DNA from: Parachitinimonas caeni | Lineage (GTDB): Bacteria > Pseudomonadota > Gammaproteobacteria > Burkholderiales > Chitinimonadaceae | DNA length: 64,000 nt | Assembly (NCBI RefSeq): GCF_030129945.1 | Contig: NZ_JARRAF010000003.1 | Location: forward strand, 124,001-188,000 | Reading direction: 5' to 3' | Part shown: positions 12,757 through 22,054 of the stretch, in pieces | How positions within the stretch are numbered: the first letter of the stretch is position 1 | How the letters are laid out: the number at the start of each line of letters is the position of its first letter | Translations under genes and position numbers: made by a program | Notes under the pieces: generated by a model | The model's database searches: none | What the model saw: the letters and a program-made list of their open reading frames with translations, nothing else | What the model was told of the DNA's origin: nothing

Positions 12757-12965
12757 GTGACTCCACCCAAGGTAATGAATTAACGCGCTTCAATTAATGC
12801 GCTTCCGCCGGTCGCCTGTGCCCTTCCCGCCTACCAAACTCGCGCCAGACGAGATGGAAATTACGGTTACCCATCGTTCATCTGTGCTTAACGGCGTTTG
12901 GATGACTGCTGGCTTTGGGCTAAGCTTGAGCTGTTATGCTATGACAAATTGATACATTTGCCTCT

Positions 12966-13406
12966 ATGTCGTACAAACCATGTCCACTTTGTGACACTGC
13001 CGGTGGCACGCTTGTCTGGCAAGGACCACTCTGGCGCGTGATTCTGGCTGAAGATGCCGACTATCCGGCCTTTGTTCGCGTTGTCTGGAGCCAGCACGTC
13101 GCCGAGATGAGCGACTTATCCACCGAGCACCAGCAATTATTAATGAATGCCGTGTTTACCGCCGAGTCGATATTGCGTGAACTGTTGCAACCAACCAAGA
13201 TCAATCTGGCCAGCCTGGGTAACCAGGTACCACATCTGCATTGGCACATCATTCCGCGATTTGATGATGATCGGCATTTTCCGGACCCGATCTGGGCAGC
13301 GCCTCGGCGCGCTGCTAGCCATCCGCTGGATTCAGGGCTGATTGGGCGCCTCAAAGATCGCCTGCACGCCGCCATGACCCAACTCGCTAGCAATGGAGGC
13401 AATTGA
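12966..13406 (+). CDS. HIT-family hydrolase
   Basis: 146 aa histidine-triad protein. The signature HLHWH sits near residue 92-96 in QVPHLHWHIIPRF, and an N-terminal CPLC (residues 6-9) may bind zinc as in several HIT hydrolases. It belongs to the group that cleaves nucleotide phosphoramidates or dinucleoside polyphosphates; the substrate is not predictable. Its stop overlaps the start of the next gene by one base (TGATG at 13404-13408), so the two are translationally coupled. It is distinct from the HinT-type gene at 29530. Confidence 0.88.
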   Translation: MSYKPCPLCDTAGGTLVWQGPLWRVILAEDADYPAFVRVVWSQHVAEMSDLSTEHQQLLMNAVFTAESILRELLQPTKINLASLGNQVPHLHWHIIPRFDDDRHFPDPIWAAPRRAASHPLDSGLIGRLKDRLHAAMTQLASNGGN

Positions 13407-15028
13407 TGAAGGTCGATCTCGACCTGCCAGGGTTTGATGCTGATGCGCCGTTGGAGTTTGTTGACGCCCGTGGCTTTAAAGAGTGGCTGAAGCTGGTTCC
13501 GATGATCAATGTGCGGCAAGCACATACCGAGATTCTGGATACTTTGGCACGTTTGAACCGCGCACCCGTTCCGCCAGTCGAGCGTATCAAGATGCTCGAA
13601 ATGCTGCGCGAACCCCTGTCCCTGCTGCAGGAAGAAAATACCAAACGCTATGCCGGCAAGCCATTTCCGCTTGCCGAAGCCGAAGCAGCAGTCTGGCATA
13701 GCAATGTCACACTCTGGCGCGAGATGTCGATCGGCTATCGCCATTGCTGGCGTGCCGCGCTTGATGGCGAATCGGGCATCAGCGATTACGTTGCACTGGC
13801 CGGACAACGCTCGATCCGCTATACGGCACTGGCCATCCGCGAGCACCATCTGGCCTATCGTGTGGTCAGCGAACTGGCCTGGAGCGAGCTGTTCGCCCTG
13901 TTCCGCCTAGCCGAAAACAATGAGCATTCGGTCAAAATCGTCAAAGACAGCCAGAACCGGCAAACCGAGCTGTCTTCCTGCGCCGCCGCATTTTCTCAGG
14001 CTCTGCTGCTGGCCGCCGCCAACCCTTCTGCGATGTCGATCAAGCAGATCCTGTGGGTGGATCGCCTGCTTGACCGCTGGTCCAATCAAACTCCCTTGCT
14101 GGTCAACCCGCCTCAGGATTGCGATAAAGGCATGCTGACCTTGCAGCTGGATCAACCCGGTGAGGCAAAGCGGCTTGACCCACCGCCTCGCGGGGAAACC
14201 TTCCGCTATATCGATACCGATTCCCTGGCGCGCAGCATCCGTAAACGCATCAAGTACCTGCGTGCTGGCGAATCACCGGCTCAGCTTGGTTTGGGTGAGG
14301 AATACTCGGCAACCGCTTCGGAGTCGTATCTGATCAGCCTGTATCAGGAATGGTGTGATATGCCGGTTGATCGAGCGCTTCCCCGCCATACGGCGGAAGG
14401 CATCGCAGAAATCACCACCACTATGGAGCAAAGCTATACTTTTATTGGTGGAGCGCCTTTCGATCTACCAGAACGCCCGTCTGAAATTCATGGCCGGGCC
14501 ATCACCGACTTCCAGCTGTTTGGCAATGTTGCCCAGCACGTCAGCGCCAAGGCGGAGGTTGCTGCGCAGCACGTCGAAACCGAACGCTGGGACATCATCA
14601 ATCAGAGCGCGTTGGGATTCCGCCTCTCCCGAACCAGCCCCGGCCAAAGGGTAGCGCATCACCAGCTGTTAGCAATACGCCCAGCGCCCGGTCAGCCTAT
14701 CGTGTTGGGCACCATTCGCTGGATCAAGCAAGGTGAAAACGACGCGCTGGAGGCTGGGATACGGATTTTGCCAGGCATCCCGAAAACCATTGCCGTGCGT
14801 GCCACAGGTTTGAATACCTTCAGCAACAAGTTCACCCCGGCTCTGATGCTGCCGCCCGTTACCGCCCTGCAGACCCAACCATCTCTGGTTTTGCCTCTGC
14901 ACTGGTTTAAAGCCGGTCGAATTCTGGAGGTGTATCAGGATGGGCAAATACGGCGCATGCGGCTGGACGGCCTGCTGGAGCGGGGATTGGATTTCGAGCG
15001 GATCTCTTTCAGCGGCGCACTGCATTGA
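13406..15028 (+). CDS. Large cytoplasmic protein with C-terminal PilZ-like motif
   Basis: 540 aa from ATG 13406, chosen over TTG 13403 because it gives a TGATG coupling with the HIT gene and a GGAGG-type ribosome site at about 13394. No signal peptide or TM is visible. The first about 350 residues are helix-rich and contain two patches rich in Arg and Trp. Near residues 393-398 NQSALG matches the N/D-x-S-x-x-G half of the c-di-GMP-binding PilZ signature and is followed by beta-rich sequence. The preceding Arg-rich half motif is not canonical, so c-di-GMP binding is only suggested. A c-di-GMP source is encoded nearby (3001-3900). No precise family is recognised. Confidence 0.6.
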   Translation: MKVDLDLPGFDADAPLEFVDARGFKEWLKLVPMINVRQAHTEILDTLARLNRAPVPPVERIKMLEMLREPLSLLQEENTKRYAGKPFPLAEAEAAVWHSNVTLWREMSIGYRHCWRAALDGESGISDYVALAGQRSIRYTALAIREHHLAYRVVSELAWSELFALFRLAENNEHSVKIVKDSQNRQTELSSCAAAFSQALLLAAANPSAMSIKQILWVDRLLDRWSNQTPLLVNPPQDCDKGMLTLQLDQPGEAKRLDPPPRGETFRYIDTDSLARSIRKRIKYLRAGESPAQLGLGEEYSATASESYLISLYQEWCDMPVDRALPRHTAEGIAEITTTMEQSYTFIGGAPFDLPERPSEIHGRAITDFQLFGNVAQHVSAKAEVAAQHVETERWDIINQSALGFRLSRTSPGQRVAHHQLLAIRPAPGQPIVLGTIRWIKQGENDALEAGIRILPGIPKTIAVRATGLNTFSNKFTPALMLPPVTALQTQPSLVLPLHWFKAGRILEVYQDGQIRRMRLDGLLERGLDFERISFSGALH

Positions 15029-15071
15029 GCTCCAACTGGCAGCCCCGGCCACTGAGGCTGATTCAGGTCCT

Positions 15072-15137
15072 GTTGACGTTTTGTTTCCGGTCGCGCCGGG
15101 CCGAGTTTTGGGGCAGGGTGAGAGCGGTTTAGCGAGC
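15072..15137 (+). repeat. Dispersed repeat, copy B
   Basis: Contains GTTGACGTTTTGTTTCCGG (15072-15090, matching fragment C), the 19-nt core GCCGGGCCGAGTTTTGGGG (15095-15113, identical to copy A) and GCGGTTTAGCG (15124-15134). It occupies the 109-bp gap between the convergent 13406-15028 and hda genes and ends at the hda stop codon. Confidence 0.65.
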
Positions 15138-15809
15138 TTAACGCCGCTGGCGCAATGCCTCGCGGGCAAATGGCAGGGTAACCGGGCGTTTGGCTGCCAA
15201 CGCTTCGCGGTCGAGCCAAGCGATGTCAGCAAATAATGAGGCCAGATCTCGGCCGCGATGGGTCACCAGATAACGGCAGACTTCTTCACCAATTTCCACA
15301 CCACGCTCCAGCGCTCGTTGCTGTAGCAGCTTGATCTTGTCGTCGTCATTGGCGGGCCGCACTTCATAAACCAATCCCCACCCCATCCGGTTGCGCAAAT
15401 CTTCGCGTAACGGCAGCTGCGACGGGGGCAGCGTACCTGCCGCCAACCAGGCCAGGCCTGCTTCACGCTGTTGGTTGTAGAGGTCGAATAAGGCAATCTG
15501 GGATGCAGGACTGGCGGCTTCGATGTCATCCACTACCAGCAGCTCAGCCATGGGCGCGTTGGCATCGACAAGCGAATGTGCATCAATGCGCGCGACAGCA
15601 AAGCCACCCGCCCGCGTAGCCTGCTCAGTCGCATTGAGCAAATGAGACTTGCCGGTACCAGTTACGCCCCAAATGTAGATGGCGCGCTCAGGCAACTTGC
15701 CACGGGCAAGCTCACTGAGCTGGAACACCAGCTCCGCATTTGCGCCGACAACAAAATTATCGAACGCAAATGGGTGGGGAAGCTCAAGATCGAGAGGAAG
15801 TTGTTTCAA
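15138..15809 (-). CDS. hda: DnaA regulatory inactivator Hda
   Basis: 223 aa, the usual Hda size, homologous to the AAA+ part of DnaA. It promotes hydrolysis of DnaA-bound ATP after initiation, together with the DNA-loaded sliding clamp. Visible features are a clamp-binding N terminus (QLPLDLEL, residues 3-10), Walker A GVTGTGKS (48-55), Walker B LLVVDDIEA (about 91-99), and a C-terminal helical lid without the DnaA DNA-binding domain. The only start that keeps the clamp motif is TTG 15809, which has a weak ribosome site. E. coli hda likewise uses a non-ATG start, so low translation may be conserved. It is convergent with the PilZ-like gene. Confidence 0.93.
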   Translation of the reverse strand: MKQLPLDLELPHPFAFDNFVVGANAELVFQLSELARGKLPERAIYIWGVTGTGKSHLLNATEQATRAGGFAVARIDAHSLVDANAPMAELLVVDDIEAASPASQIALFDLYNQQREAGLAWLAAGTLPPSQLPLREDLRNRMGWGLVYEVRPANDDDKIKLLQQRALERGVEIGEEVCRYLVTHRGRDLASLFADIAWLDREALAAKRPVTLPFAREALRQRR

Positions 15810-15924
15810 GATAATCCAGCAACAGCATACAGCACCGAATTGTACCGGCTAGGCTCCACAGATATAAGGCTCACCGCAGAGGATTTGGCAGAAACTGTCT
15901 GCAATTTACCTGCAAACATCCAGC

Positions 15925-16989
15925 TCAGCGCCGATAGAGTGGACTTTCTACATAATGGGCCTTCATATGCCGAAGGGCTACCAGCAATGAAGCAGCCAAG
16001 GGCAATGCCAGCAGAACACCAACAAATCCAAAGAGTTGACCAAAGGCGAGCAAGGCAAAAATCACCGCAACCGGGTGCAAGCCGATACGTTCCCCCACTA
16101 GCGTCGGTGTGATGTAAAACCCCTCCAGTAACTGGCCAATCAGAAAAACACCCCATACCGGCAATAGGCCAATCACAGTGCCGAATTGCAAAGCCGCTGT
16201 CAGCGTAGCCAGCCCTGCCCCCACGATTACACCCAAATACGGGACAAAGACCAGAAAACCCGCAACTAAACCTATCGCCAATGCCGAATGCAAACCAGTG
16301 AAGGCCAGACCAATGCTGTAAAACGCCGCCATGATCAACATGACCGAAAACTGCCCACGCAAAAATTGTCCAAGCAGGCTGTCTATCTCACCACCTACCT
16401 GATGTACCTTGCCATGCCAGCTGCGAGGAATCAGCTCATCCACCATGCGGATCACCGCAGGCCAATCACGCAAGAAATAAAATAAGACCACCGGCAGCAG
16501 CAACATATTGGCCAACACACCAAACAGCGCGGCGCCGCCATCTGCCAGCGAGGGCAGGATTTTGTTCAGCGCAGCGCCTGCCGCATCAGAGTGAGAGGCC
16601 AGCCAAGCCTTGACCTGCTCTGGCTCCAGACGGATGTCTATACCAAACCGCTGCACTAAACCAGGCGCCAGTGTATCTTTGCCCCAGCTGATGACTTTGG
16701 GTAAATACCCCGCCAGCGCCCGTATCTGCTGCACAAACAAGGGCACGATCACCAGCAACATGCTCAATCCAGCAACGAATAAGCCGGTCATCACCAAGCC
16801 GGCAGAGAGGCTGCGCGGCAATCGATAGCGCGAAAGTCGGTCAACCAGTGGGTGCAGCATGTACGCGATAATGGCTGCCGCCACAAACGGCGCAAGAATC
16901 GGCGCCAGCAAATAAACCGTAGCGATGACTACAGCGAGAATCCCCAGCAAGGCGACTACTCGCCCTCCAGCAAAGCGTTTCTGTCTCAT
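15925..16989 (-). CDS. AI-2E / PerM-family membrane transporter
   Basis: 354 aa integral membrane protein of the AI-2E exporter-like (PerM, YdiK, TqsA) family. Two hydrophobic segments lie at the N terminus (about 10-55, ending IIAYMLHPLVDRL, a family hallmark), with others at about 60-85, 150-175 and 205-310. The conserved C-terminal part contains PYLGVIVG and LVGERIGLHPVAVIFALLAFGQLFG. Substrates in this family range from autoinducer-2 to Na+/H+ exchange and are unknown here. It is transcribed towards hda (115 bp gap) and divergently from purM, the arrangement perM-hda / purM being common in betaproteobacteria. Confidence 0.9.
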   Translation of the reverse strand: MRQKRFAGGRVVALLGILAVVIATVYLLAPILAPFVAAAIIAYMLHPLVDRLSRYRLPRSLSAGLVMTGLFVAGLSMLLVIVPLFVQQIRALAGYLPKVISWGKDTLAPGLVQRFGIDIRLEPEQVKAWLASHSDAAGAALNKILPSLADGGAALFGVLANMLLLPVVLFYFLRDWPAVIRMVDELIPRSWHGKVHQVGGEIDSLLGQFLRGQFSVMLIMAAFYSIGLAFTGLHSALAIGLVAGFLVFVPYLGVIVGAGLATLTAALQFGTVIGLLPVWGVFLIGQLLEGFYITPTLVGERIGLHPVAVIFALLAFGQLFGFVGVLLALPLAASLLVALRHMKAHYVESPLYRR

Positions 16990-17106
16990 TTCGGGTAAAA
17001 TGCAAGGAGTTTCCGTAGGTTGCAGCCTGTTTGCCCCGGCCGCGCCACATTAAACCATGTTTTGCGACGCATCATGTCGCCCCTTCTCTGCTTGCGAGCC
17101 GCCCCC

Positions 17107-18153
17107 ATGACCGAGCCATCCCGCACCTCCCTTTCGTATCGTGACGCTGGCGTCGATATCGACGCTGGCGATCAGCTGGTTGAAAACATCAAGCCGTTTG
17201 CGCGTCGTACCATGCGCCCCGAAGTGTTGGCAGGCATCGGCGGATTTGGCGGTCTCGTTGAGATTTCAAAAAAATACCGCGAGCCCGTTCTGGTATCGGG
17301 CACCGACGGGGTCGGCACCAAATTGAAGCTGGCGTTTGAACTTAACCGCCATGACACAGTAGGTATCGACCTGGTTGCCATGAGTGTCAACGATATTTTG
17401 GTTCAAGGCGCCGAGCCGTTGTTCTTCCTCGACTACTTCGCCTGCGGCAAGCTTGATGTCACCACTGCGACGGAAGTCATCAAAGGCATCGCTCACGGTT
17501 GTGAACAGGCCGGCTGCGCCCTGATTGGTGGCGAAACCGCAGAAATGCCCGGCATGTACCCGGCTGGTGAATATGATCTGGCAGGTTTTGCCGTTGGCGT
17601 AGTTGAAAAGAGCCAGATCATTACCGGTGAATCAATTCAACCTGGTGACGTTGTCCTCGGTTTGGCCAGCAATGGCGCCCACTCGAATGGTTACTCCCTG
17701 ATCCGGAAGGTGCTGCACCTTGCGGAAGCCGACTTCACAGCAACCTTCGACGGCGACCGGTCACTGGCTGAAGTGGTGATGGCCCCGACTCGCATTTACG
17801 TCAAACCCATGCTGAAGCTGATGGCCAACCTGCCGGTCAAGGGCATGGCTCATATCACCGGCGGTGGCATCACCGAGAATATACCCCGCGTGCTGCCTGA
17901 GCATTGTGTCGCGCAGATTGATGCCGCCAGCTGGCAGCTGCCAAAGCTGTTCCAGTGGTTACAACAGGCAGGCAATATCGCCAGCCAGGAGATGTATCGC
18001 ACCTTCAACTGTGGGATTGGCATGGCTGTAGTGGTTGCCGCGGAACACGCCGAAGAGGCCATCCGCCAGCTGACCGCTGAAGGCGAAACCGTCTATCGCA
18101 TTGGGCATGTCCGCCTGCGTGACAGCAACGAGCATCAAACTCAGGTCGCCTGA
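17107..18153 (+). CDS. purM: Phosphoribosylformylglycinamidine cyclo-ligase
   Basis: 348 aa (E. coli 345). AIR synthetase: converts FGAM to AIR with ATP in step five of purine synthesis. It starts at ATG 17107 ([21 protein letters not shown]); the frame extends upstream to 17020, but that stretch does not match the family. Family motifs are visible: [66 protein letters not shown] and [16 protein letters not shown]. purN follows after 54 bp on the same strand. No PurR-type operator is evident upstream. High confidence. Confidence 0.97.
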   Translation: MTEPSRTSLSYRDAGVDIDAGDQLVENIKPFARRTMRPEVLAGIGGFGGLVEISKKYREPVLVSGTDGVGTKLKLAFELNRHDTVGIDLVAMSVNDILVQGAEPLFFLDYFACGKLDVTTATEVIKGIAHGCEQAGCALIGGETAEMPGMYPAGEYDLAGFAVGVVEKSQIITGESIQPGDVVLGLASNGAHSNGYSLIRKVLHLAEADFTATFDGDRSLAEVVMAPTRIYVKPMLKLMANLPVKGMAHITGGGITENIPRVLPEHCVAQIDAASWQLPKLFQWLQQAGNIASQEMYRTFNCGIGMAVVVAAEHAEEAIRQLTAEGETVYRIGHVRLRDSNEHQTQVA

Positions 18154-18207
18154 TAATCAACAGGCAGGCCGGCAAGCACGTTTACTCGCCGGCCCGCCCC
18201 CCTCCTT

Positions 18208-18831
18208 ATGAAGAACATCGTTATTTTGATTTCGGGCCGGGGCTCGAACATGCAGGCCCTGGTCAATGCACGCATCTCTGGCGCGAGGATTGCAGCAGTC
18301 ATCAGCAATCGCCCCGATGCCTATGGTTTGGACTGGGCCAAGGCTCAGGGCATTCACACCGTTACGGTAGACCACACACAATATGCCAACCGGGCAGAGT
18401 TTGATGCCGCTCTGGCGGATGCCATTGATCAGTTCAGACCAGATCTGCTTATCCTTGCTGGGTTCATGCGTATTCTGGGTGCCGAATTCACGCAACGCTA
18501 CGCAGGTCGCCTTTTCAATATCCATCCCTCCTTGCTCCCAGCCTTCCCCGGCTTGCATACACACCAGCGCGCAATTGATGCTGGCTGCAAAGTTGCTGGA
18601 TGTACCGTCCATTTCGTTACTGCGGAACTTGATCACGGCCCCATCGTCTCACAGGCGGTTGTGCCCATCTTGAATGACGATACGGCACAGAGCCTGGCAC
18701 AACGGGTTTTAGCGGCCGAACATCGCATTTACCCTGAAGCTGTCAGCGATTTTGTGCAAGGACATTTACGGGTCGAGGGAATGCGCGTCATCAATACTCG
18801 CTTATCGGATCACTCGTCGGGAAGGCCGTAG
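18208..18831 (+). CDS. purN: Phosphoribosylglycinamide formyltransferase
   Basis: 207 aa. Transfers the formyl group of 10-formyl-THF to GAR in the third purine step. It begins with the typical NIVILISGRGSNMQAL. The catalytic block is complete: NIHPSLLPAFPGLHTH carries the Asn and His, and GCTVHFVTAELDHGPI carries the active-site Asp. No Shine-Dalgarno precedes the ATG (the upstream bases are pyrimidine-rich), but no other start is plausible. The stop TAG abuts the TTG start of the next gene, suggesting one transcript purM-purN-DUF3108-DUF3108-rsmB-like. Confidence 0.96.
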   Translation: MKNIVILISGRGSNMQALVNARISGARIAAVISNRPDAYGLDWAKAQGIHTVTVDHTQYANRAEFDAALADAIDQFRPDLLILAGFMRILGAEFTQRYAGRLFNIHPSLLPAFPGLHTHQRAIDAGCKVAGCTVHFVTAELDHGPIVSQAVVPILNDDTAQSLAQRVLAAEHRIYPEAVSDFVQGHLRVEGMRVINTRLSDHSSGRP

Positions 18832-19998
18832 TTGTCTCGCCGGCACCTGATTACGCCGACATTGATCGTTGCTTTTGCATTGTCGGCCCTGCTTCATGCT
18901 CTTCTCACTTTCGGGGATAGTGCGTGGCTATGGTGGCTCAGTACGACAGAAGCCAGCGAGATCAAAGTTCAGGCCACCACGAAAACCCTGAGCGGCCAAT
19001 CACTGACGGAAAACGCCACGGGCAGGCGTAAAGGCCCAGCTATCGAACAGCTAACAATCACCTTGGCACACCGTCAGGAACGCCCTCCCCCCTCAATCGG
19101 CACGACAGCCCCAGAGCTGGAACAGCCTGATACGCCGCAGCCCACCAGGAAGGTGGCTCACCGCACGACGATACGTCGCCCACCGAAAGCTACTCAAGCC
19201 AATGCCGCATCGCAGCTTGCCCAGCTCACAGAGACTCTCTCATCAAGCTTTGATGCGACCAAAGAGGAAGCTCCCGCACCGCCCGGCACTCCAACTCAGG
19301 AAGACGTAAAGCCCACCAACCCGCCACCTCCAGTAGTACAGAGCTTTCCGAATCATGTAGTCATTCACTATCTGGCTCGTCAGGGCGCCGTAGCAGGCGT
19401 GCAAGCTCAGCTGGTATGGAAGCGTCAAGCAGATCGCTATGACATCACCTTGGGAGCACGTCTCCTTGGTCAGTCAGTCCGCTTCGAGAGCCACGGCTCT
19501 GTGGGTCCAAATGGCTTGGTTCCAGAGAATTTTGCGGAGTATGCAAACGACGCGCCACAGCCCAAACGTATGGCGAAATTCGACTGGGCAAACAGTCAGA
19601 TTAGCTATGGTGAACCCAGTCACTTGAAGACCGAGCCTATCGAGAAAGGCAGTCAGGATTTTCTGTCGGCAGCCCATCAATTTGCCTTGCAAGGAAGCCA
19701 GCTACCCAGTTTCACCATGACGATTGCCGATGGGCGCAAGTTGTATCGCTTTCCCTTCGAGCTCGCTGGGGAGACCAACTTCCCAACGGGAGATAAAGAC
19801 ATTTCGGTGCTGCTATTAAAAGGATCACAAAACACTGCGGTTTATCAGATCTTGCTTGCGCCAGAGTGGAATAACCTGCCACTACGCCTATCCCTGGATA
19901 AACCGGACAAGTCAGTACTATTTGTTGCATACAAGCTGGAAATCGAGGGGAAGACGATCTTCGAGCGGTCAATCGCCCCCCCTCAACGAGATAAATAA
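18832..19998 (+). CDS. DUF3108 protein with N-terminal anchor and Pro-rich linker
   Basis: 388 aa. It starts at TTG 18832, directly after the purN stop, with GGGAAGG seven bases upstream. Residues about 8-32 form a membrane anchor, 60-170 a Pro/Thr/Ala-rich linker reminiscent of TonB-like envelope proteins, and about 175-385 a DUF3108 domain. DUF3108 proteins are envelope proteins of unknown function next to purN and rRNA methyltransferase genes in many betaproteobacteria. The C-terminal half is similar in layout to the following gene (tandem paralogues). Confidence 0.75.
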   Translation: MSRRHLITPTLIVAFALSALLHALLTFGDSAWLWWLSTTEASEIKVQATTKTLSGQSLTENATGRRKGPAIEQLTITLAHRQERPPPSIGTTAPELEQPDTPQPTRKVAHRTTIRRPPKATQANAASQLAQLTETLSSSFDATKEEAPAPPGTPTQEDVKPTNPPPPVVQSFPNHVVIHYLARQGAVAGVQAQLVWKRQADRYDITLGARLLGQSVRFESHGSVGPNGLVPENFAEYANDAPQPKRMAKFDWANSQISYGEPSHLKTEPIEKGSQDFLSAAHQFALQGSQLPSFTMTIADGRKLYRFPFELAGETNFPTGDKDISVLLLKGSQNTAVYQILLAPEWNNLPLRLSLDKPDKSVLFVAYKLEIEGKTIFERSIAPPQRDK

Positions 19999-20010
19999 GG
20001 AAGAATACCC

Positions 20011-20697
20011 ATGCAGTTTGTTGTCACCACCATTTGCACGTTAATGGCAATCTGCAGCCTCGCTTGGGCTGGCCCGTTGCCCAAACGGGCCAGCATTGAT
20101 TTTGACGTGTATTACGGAGGCGGACTGAAAATTGGCAAGGCCTCGCAACGCTGGGTGATTGAAGGGGAACGCTATCGACTCGACACCATGCTGATACCGA
20201 TTTTGGGGCCAACCATCCACTATGTAAGTGAAGGCCGGCTGGCTAAAGAGGGCTTGATACCATCGCGATTCGAGGAACGTCGGGGCAAGTCAGATGACCT
20301 TCGGAATTTTTGTGAGTTCGACTGGAAAATCTTAGTCGCCAAATTCGGAGAACCCGACAACCCACAGTCTGGTGAACTGGAAAAGGGCGCCCAGGATATC
20401 AACGCTTTCCCATACCAGCTTTCATACGTTGGAGATGGGACAGGAATGCAAATTGCCACAGGTAAAAAGCTTCGGCACGATACCTTCGGTAAAGCAGGCA
20501 CCGCCAAATTGAAGATAGATAGCAATGAGCTAAGCCTTGTGGTCCTTCGTAGCGCCGATGGCGACAGTCGCTCAGAGGTATGGCTATCACCTGCACATCA
20601 CAATCTGCCTTTAAAGCTCAGCCGAGCTGAAGGAAACAACACTATTGAGTTTGTTGCTCGCCATGTAGAAATCGAGCCAACAGAACGAAAGGAATAA
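20011..20697 (+). CDS. DUF3108 periplasmic protein
   Basis: 228 aa with a Sec signal peptide (about residues 1-21, ending SLAWA). The remainder is a DUF3108 domain: SIDFDVYYGGGLKIGKASQRW at the start of the mature part, and a final segment NNTIEFVARHVEIE that parallels KSVLFVAYKLEIEGK of the upstream paralogue. Probably periplasmic; biochemical role unknown. A good ribosome site (AAGGA) precedes ATG 20011, 12 bp after the upstream stop. The next gene begins 4 bp after its stop. Confidence 0.8.
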   Translation: MQFVVTTICTLMAICSLAWAGPLPKRASIDFDVYYGGGLKIGKASQRWVIEGERYRLDTMLIPILGPTIHYVSEGRLAKEGLIPSRFEERRGKSDDLRNFCEFDWKILVAKFGEPDNPQSGELEKGAQDINAFPYQLSYVGDGTGMQIATGKKLRHDTFGKAGTAKLKIDSNELSLVVLRSADGDSRSEVWLSPAHHNLPLKLSRAEGNNTIEFVARHVEIEPTERKE

Positions 20698-20701
20698 ATT
20701 C

Positions 20702-21964
20702 ATGGCTTTCACCAGCACTCAACTTGCCGCAACCATTGATGCCGTACGCGCCGTGATGCCACTTCGTGCGCCAGCAGACATTGAAATGTCACGCTTTTTC
20801 CGCGAACACCCCAAGCTGGGCGCCCAAGACCGCGCCTTCGTAGCTGAGGCAGTATTCGGCATCCTGCGCAATAAAATTCAGCTTGATCGCTTGTCTGGAG
20901 CCCAGCCCACACCGCGCAAGCTTACTTTGGCTTGGCTCGCTGCAGTTTATGGGCTCAACCTGCGTGAACTCACTCCATATATCACCGAATCGGAACAACG
21001 CTGGATCTCCGAAGTTAAGGCGGCCAAATCTGCATCGGCAGAAATTGAGGAACTGGCCGAATTGCCAAGCTGGATTGTCGGCATGCTGCGCGAAGATGGT
21101 CTCGGTGATGAACAGATCATCGAAATGGGACGTGCTTTCGGCAGCTCAGGCAGTCTGGATTTGCGGGTCAATACGATCAAAGCCAACCGAGAGGCTGTTC
21201 TGGAACGATTCAGTCAAGACGGGATTGCCCACTCCCCAACCCCTTTCAGCCCTCACGGGATCAGGCTTGCAGGCAAGCCCACAATCAATCGGCATCCATT
21301 ATTTCAAGAAGGCGTCATTGAAGTGCAAGACGAGGGCAGTCAACTGCTCGGCTTACTTCTGGCACCTAAACGCGGCGAGATGATTGTCGATTTCTGCGCA
21401 GGGGCAGGCGGAAAGACCTTGCTACTCGGCATGCTGATGCAGTCGTCAGGGCGCTTATACGCATTTGATGTAAGTGAAAAGCGCTTGGCGAATTTGAAGC
21501 CCCGTCTGGCACGTTCAGGCCTGTCCAACGTACACCCTCAGCTTATCAGCTCGGAAAATGATCCTAAGATCAAGCGGCTGTCGGGCAAAATTGACAGGGT
21601 ACTTGTCGATGCACCCTGCTCTGGTCTTGGCACCCTACGACGTAACCCCGATTTGAAATTCCGCCAAAGCCCTCAAAGTGTTGCAGAGTTGAACGCGAAA
21701 CAGCTCTCCATCCTGACCTCTGCCGCACGACTGCCAAAGGTAGGTGGCAGACTTGTCTATGCCACCTGCAGCATTCTTCAGGTCGAAAACCAGAAAGTTA
21801 TTGAATCGTTCTTGCAATCCCATCCAAACTTCGTAGTAAGGGATGCAGGAGAAGCACTGGCTTCCTCCAGAGTCGAACTGAATACAGGACCATTCCTGCA
21901 ACTCAATCCTAAGGATCACCAATGCGATGGCTTCTTTGCTGCTGTGTTGGAAAGAGTCGAGTAA
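20702..21964 (+). CDS. RsmB/NOP2-family rRNA cytosine-C5 methyltransferase
   Basis: 420 aa. SAM-dependent RNA m5C methyltransferase. The N-terminal about 130 residues are helical and NusB-like. The catalytic domain shows the SAM loop DFCAGAGGKTLLLG, the motif VDAPCSGLGTLRRNPD with C306, and the nucleophile motif VYATCSI with C356, so both family cysteines are present. It could be RsmB (16S C967) or a close relative; the short N-terminal domain and the purN/DUF3108 context fit the betaproteobacterial RsmB-like group. It ends before a strong terminator at 22022-22054. Confidence 0.88.
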   Translation: MAFTSTQLAATIDAVRAVMPLRAPADIEMSRFFREHPKLGAQDRAFVAEAVFGILRNKIQLDRLSGAQPTPRKLTLAWLAAVYGLNLRELTPYITESEQRWISEVKAAKSASAEIEELAELPSWIVGMLREDGLGDEQIIEMGRAFGSSGSLDLRVNTIKANREAVLERFSQDGIAHSPTPFSPHGIRLAGKPTINRHPLFQEGVIEVQDEGSQLLGLLLAPKRGEMIVDFCAGAGGKTLLLGMLMQSSGRLYAFDVSEKRLANLKPRLARSGLSNVHPQLISSENDPKIKRLSGKIDRVLVDAPCSGLGTLRRNPDLKFRQSPQSVAELNAKQLSILTSAARLPKVGGRLVYATCSILQVENQKVIESFLQSHPNFVVRDAGEALASSRVELNTGPFLQLNPKDHQCDGFFAAVLERVE

Positions 21965-22021
21965 TACGCACCTGTAGTCACTGCAGCCAACTACCATCTA
22001 CGAATCTGGCTAGCGCAAAAT

Positions 22022-22054
22022 AAAAAAGGGAATGCTTAAAGCATTCCCTTTTTT
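22022..22054. terminator. Bidirectional intrinsic terminator
   Basis: Near-perfect hairpin: AAAAAAGGGAATGCTT (22022-22037) and its exact complement (22039-22054), with T-runs on both strands. It ends the purM-rsmB-like operon (+) and can end the sspA-sspB transcript (-), whose genes converge on it. Confidence 0.92.

Noticed and set aside
13403-13405. TTG 13403 as start of the PilZ-like gene
   Set aside because: ATG 13406 directly follows and gives a normal TGATG coupling.
17020-17106. N-terminal extension of purM
   Set aside because: The family starts at the ATG 17107 segment; the upstream residues are unrelated.
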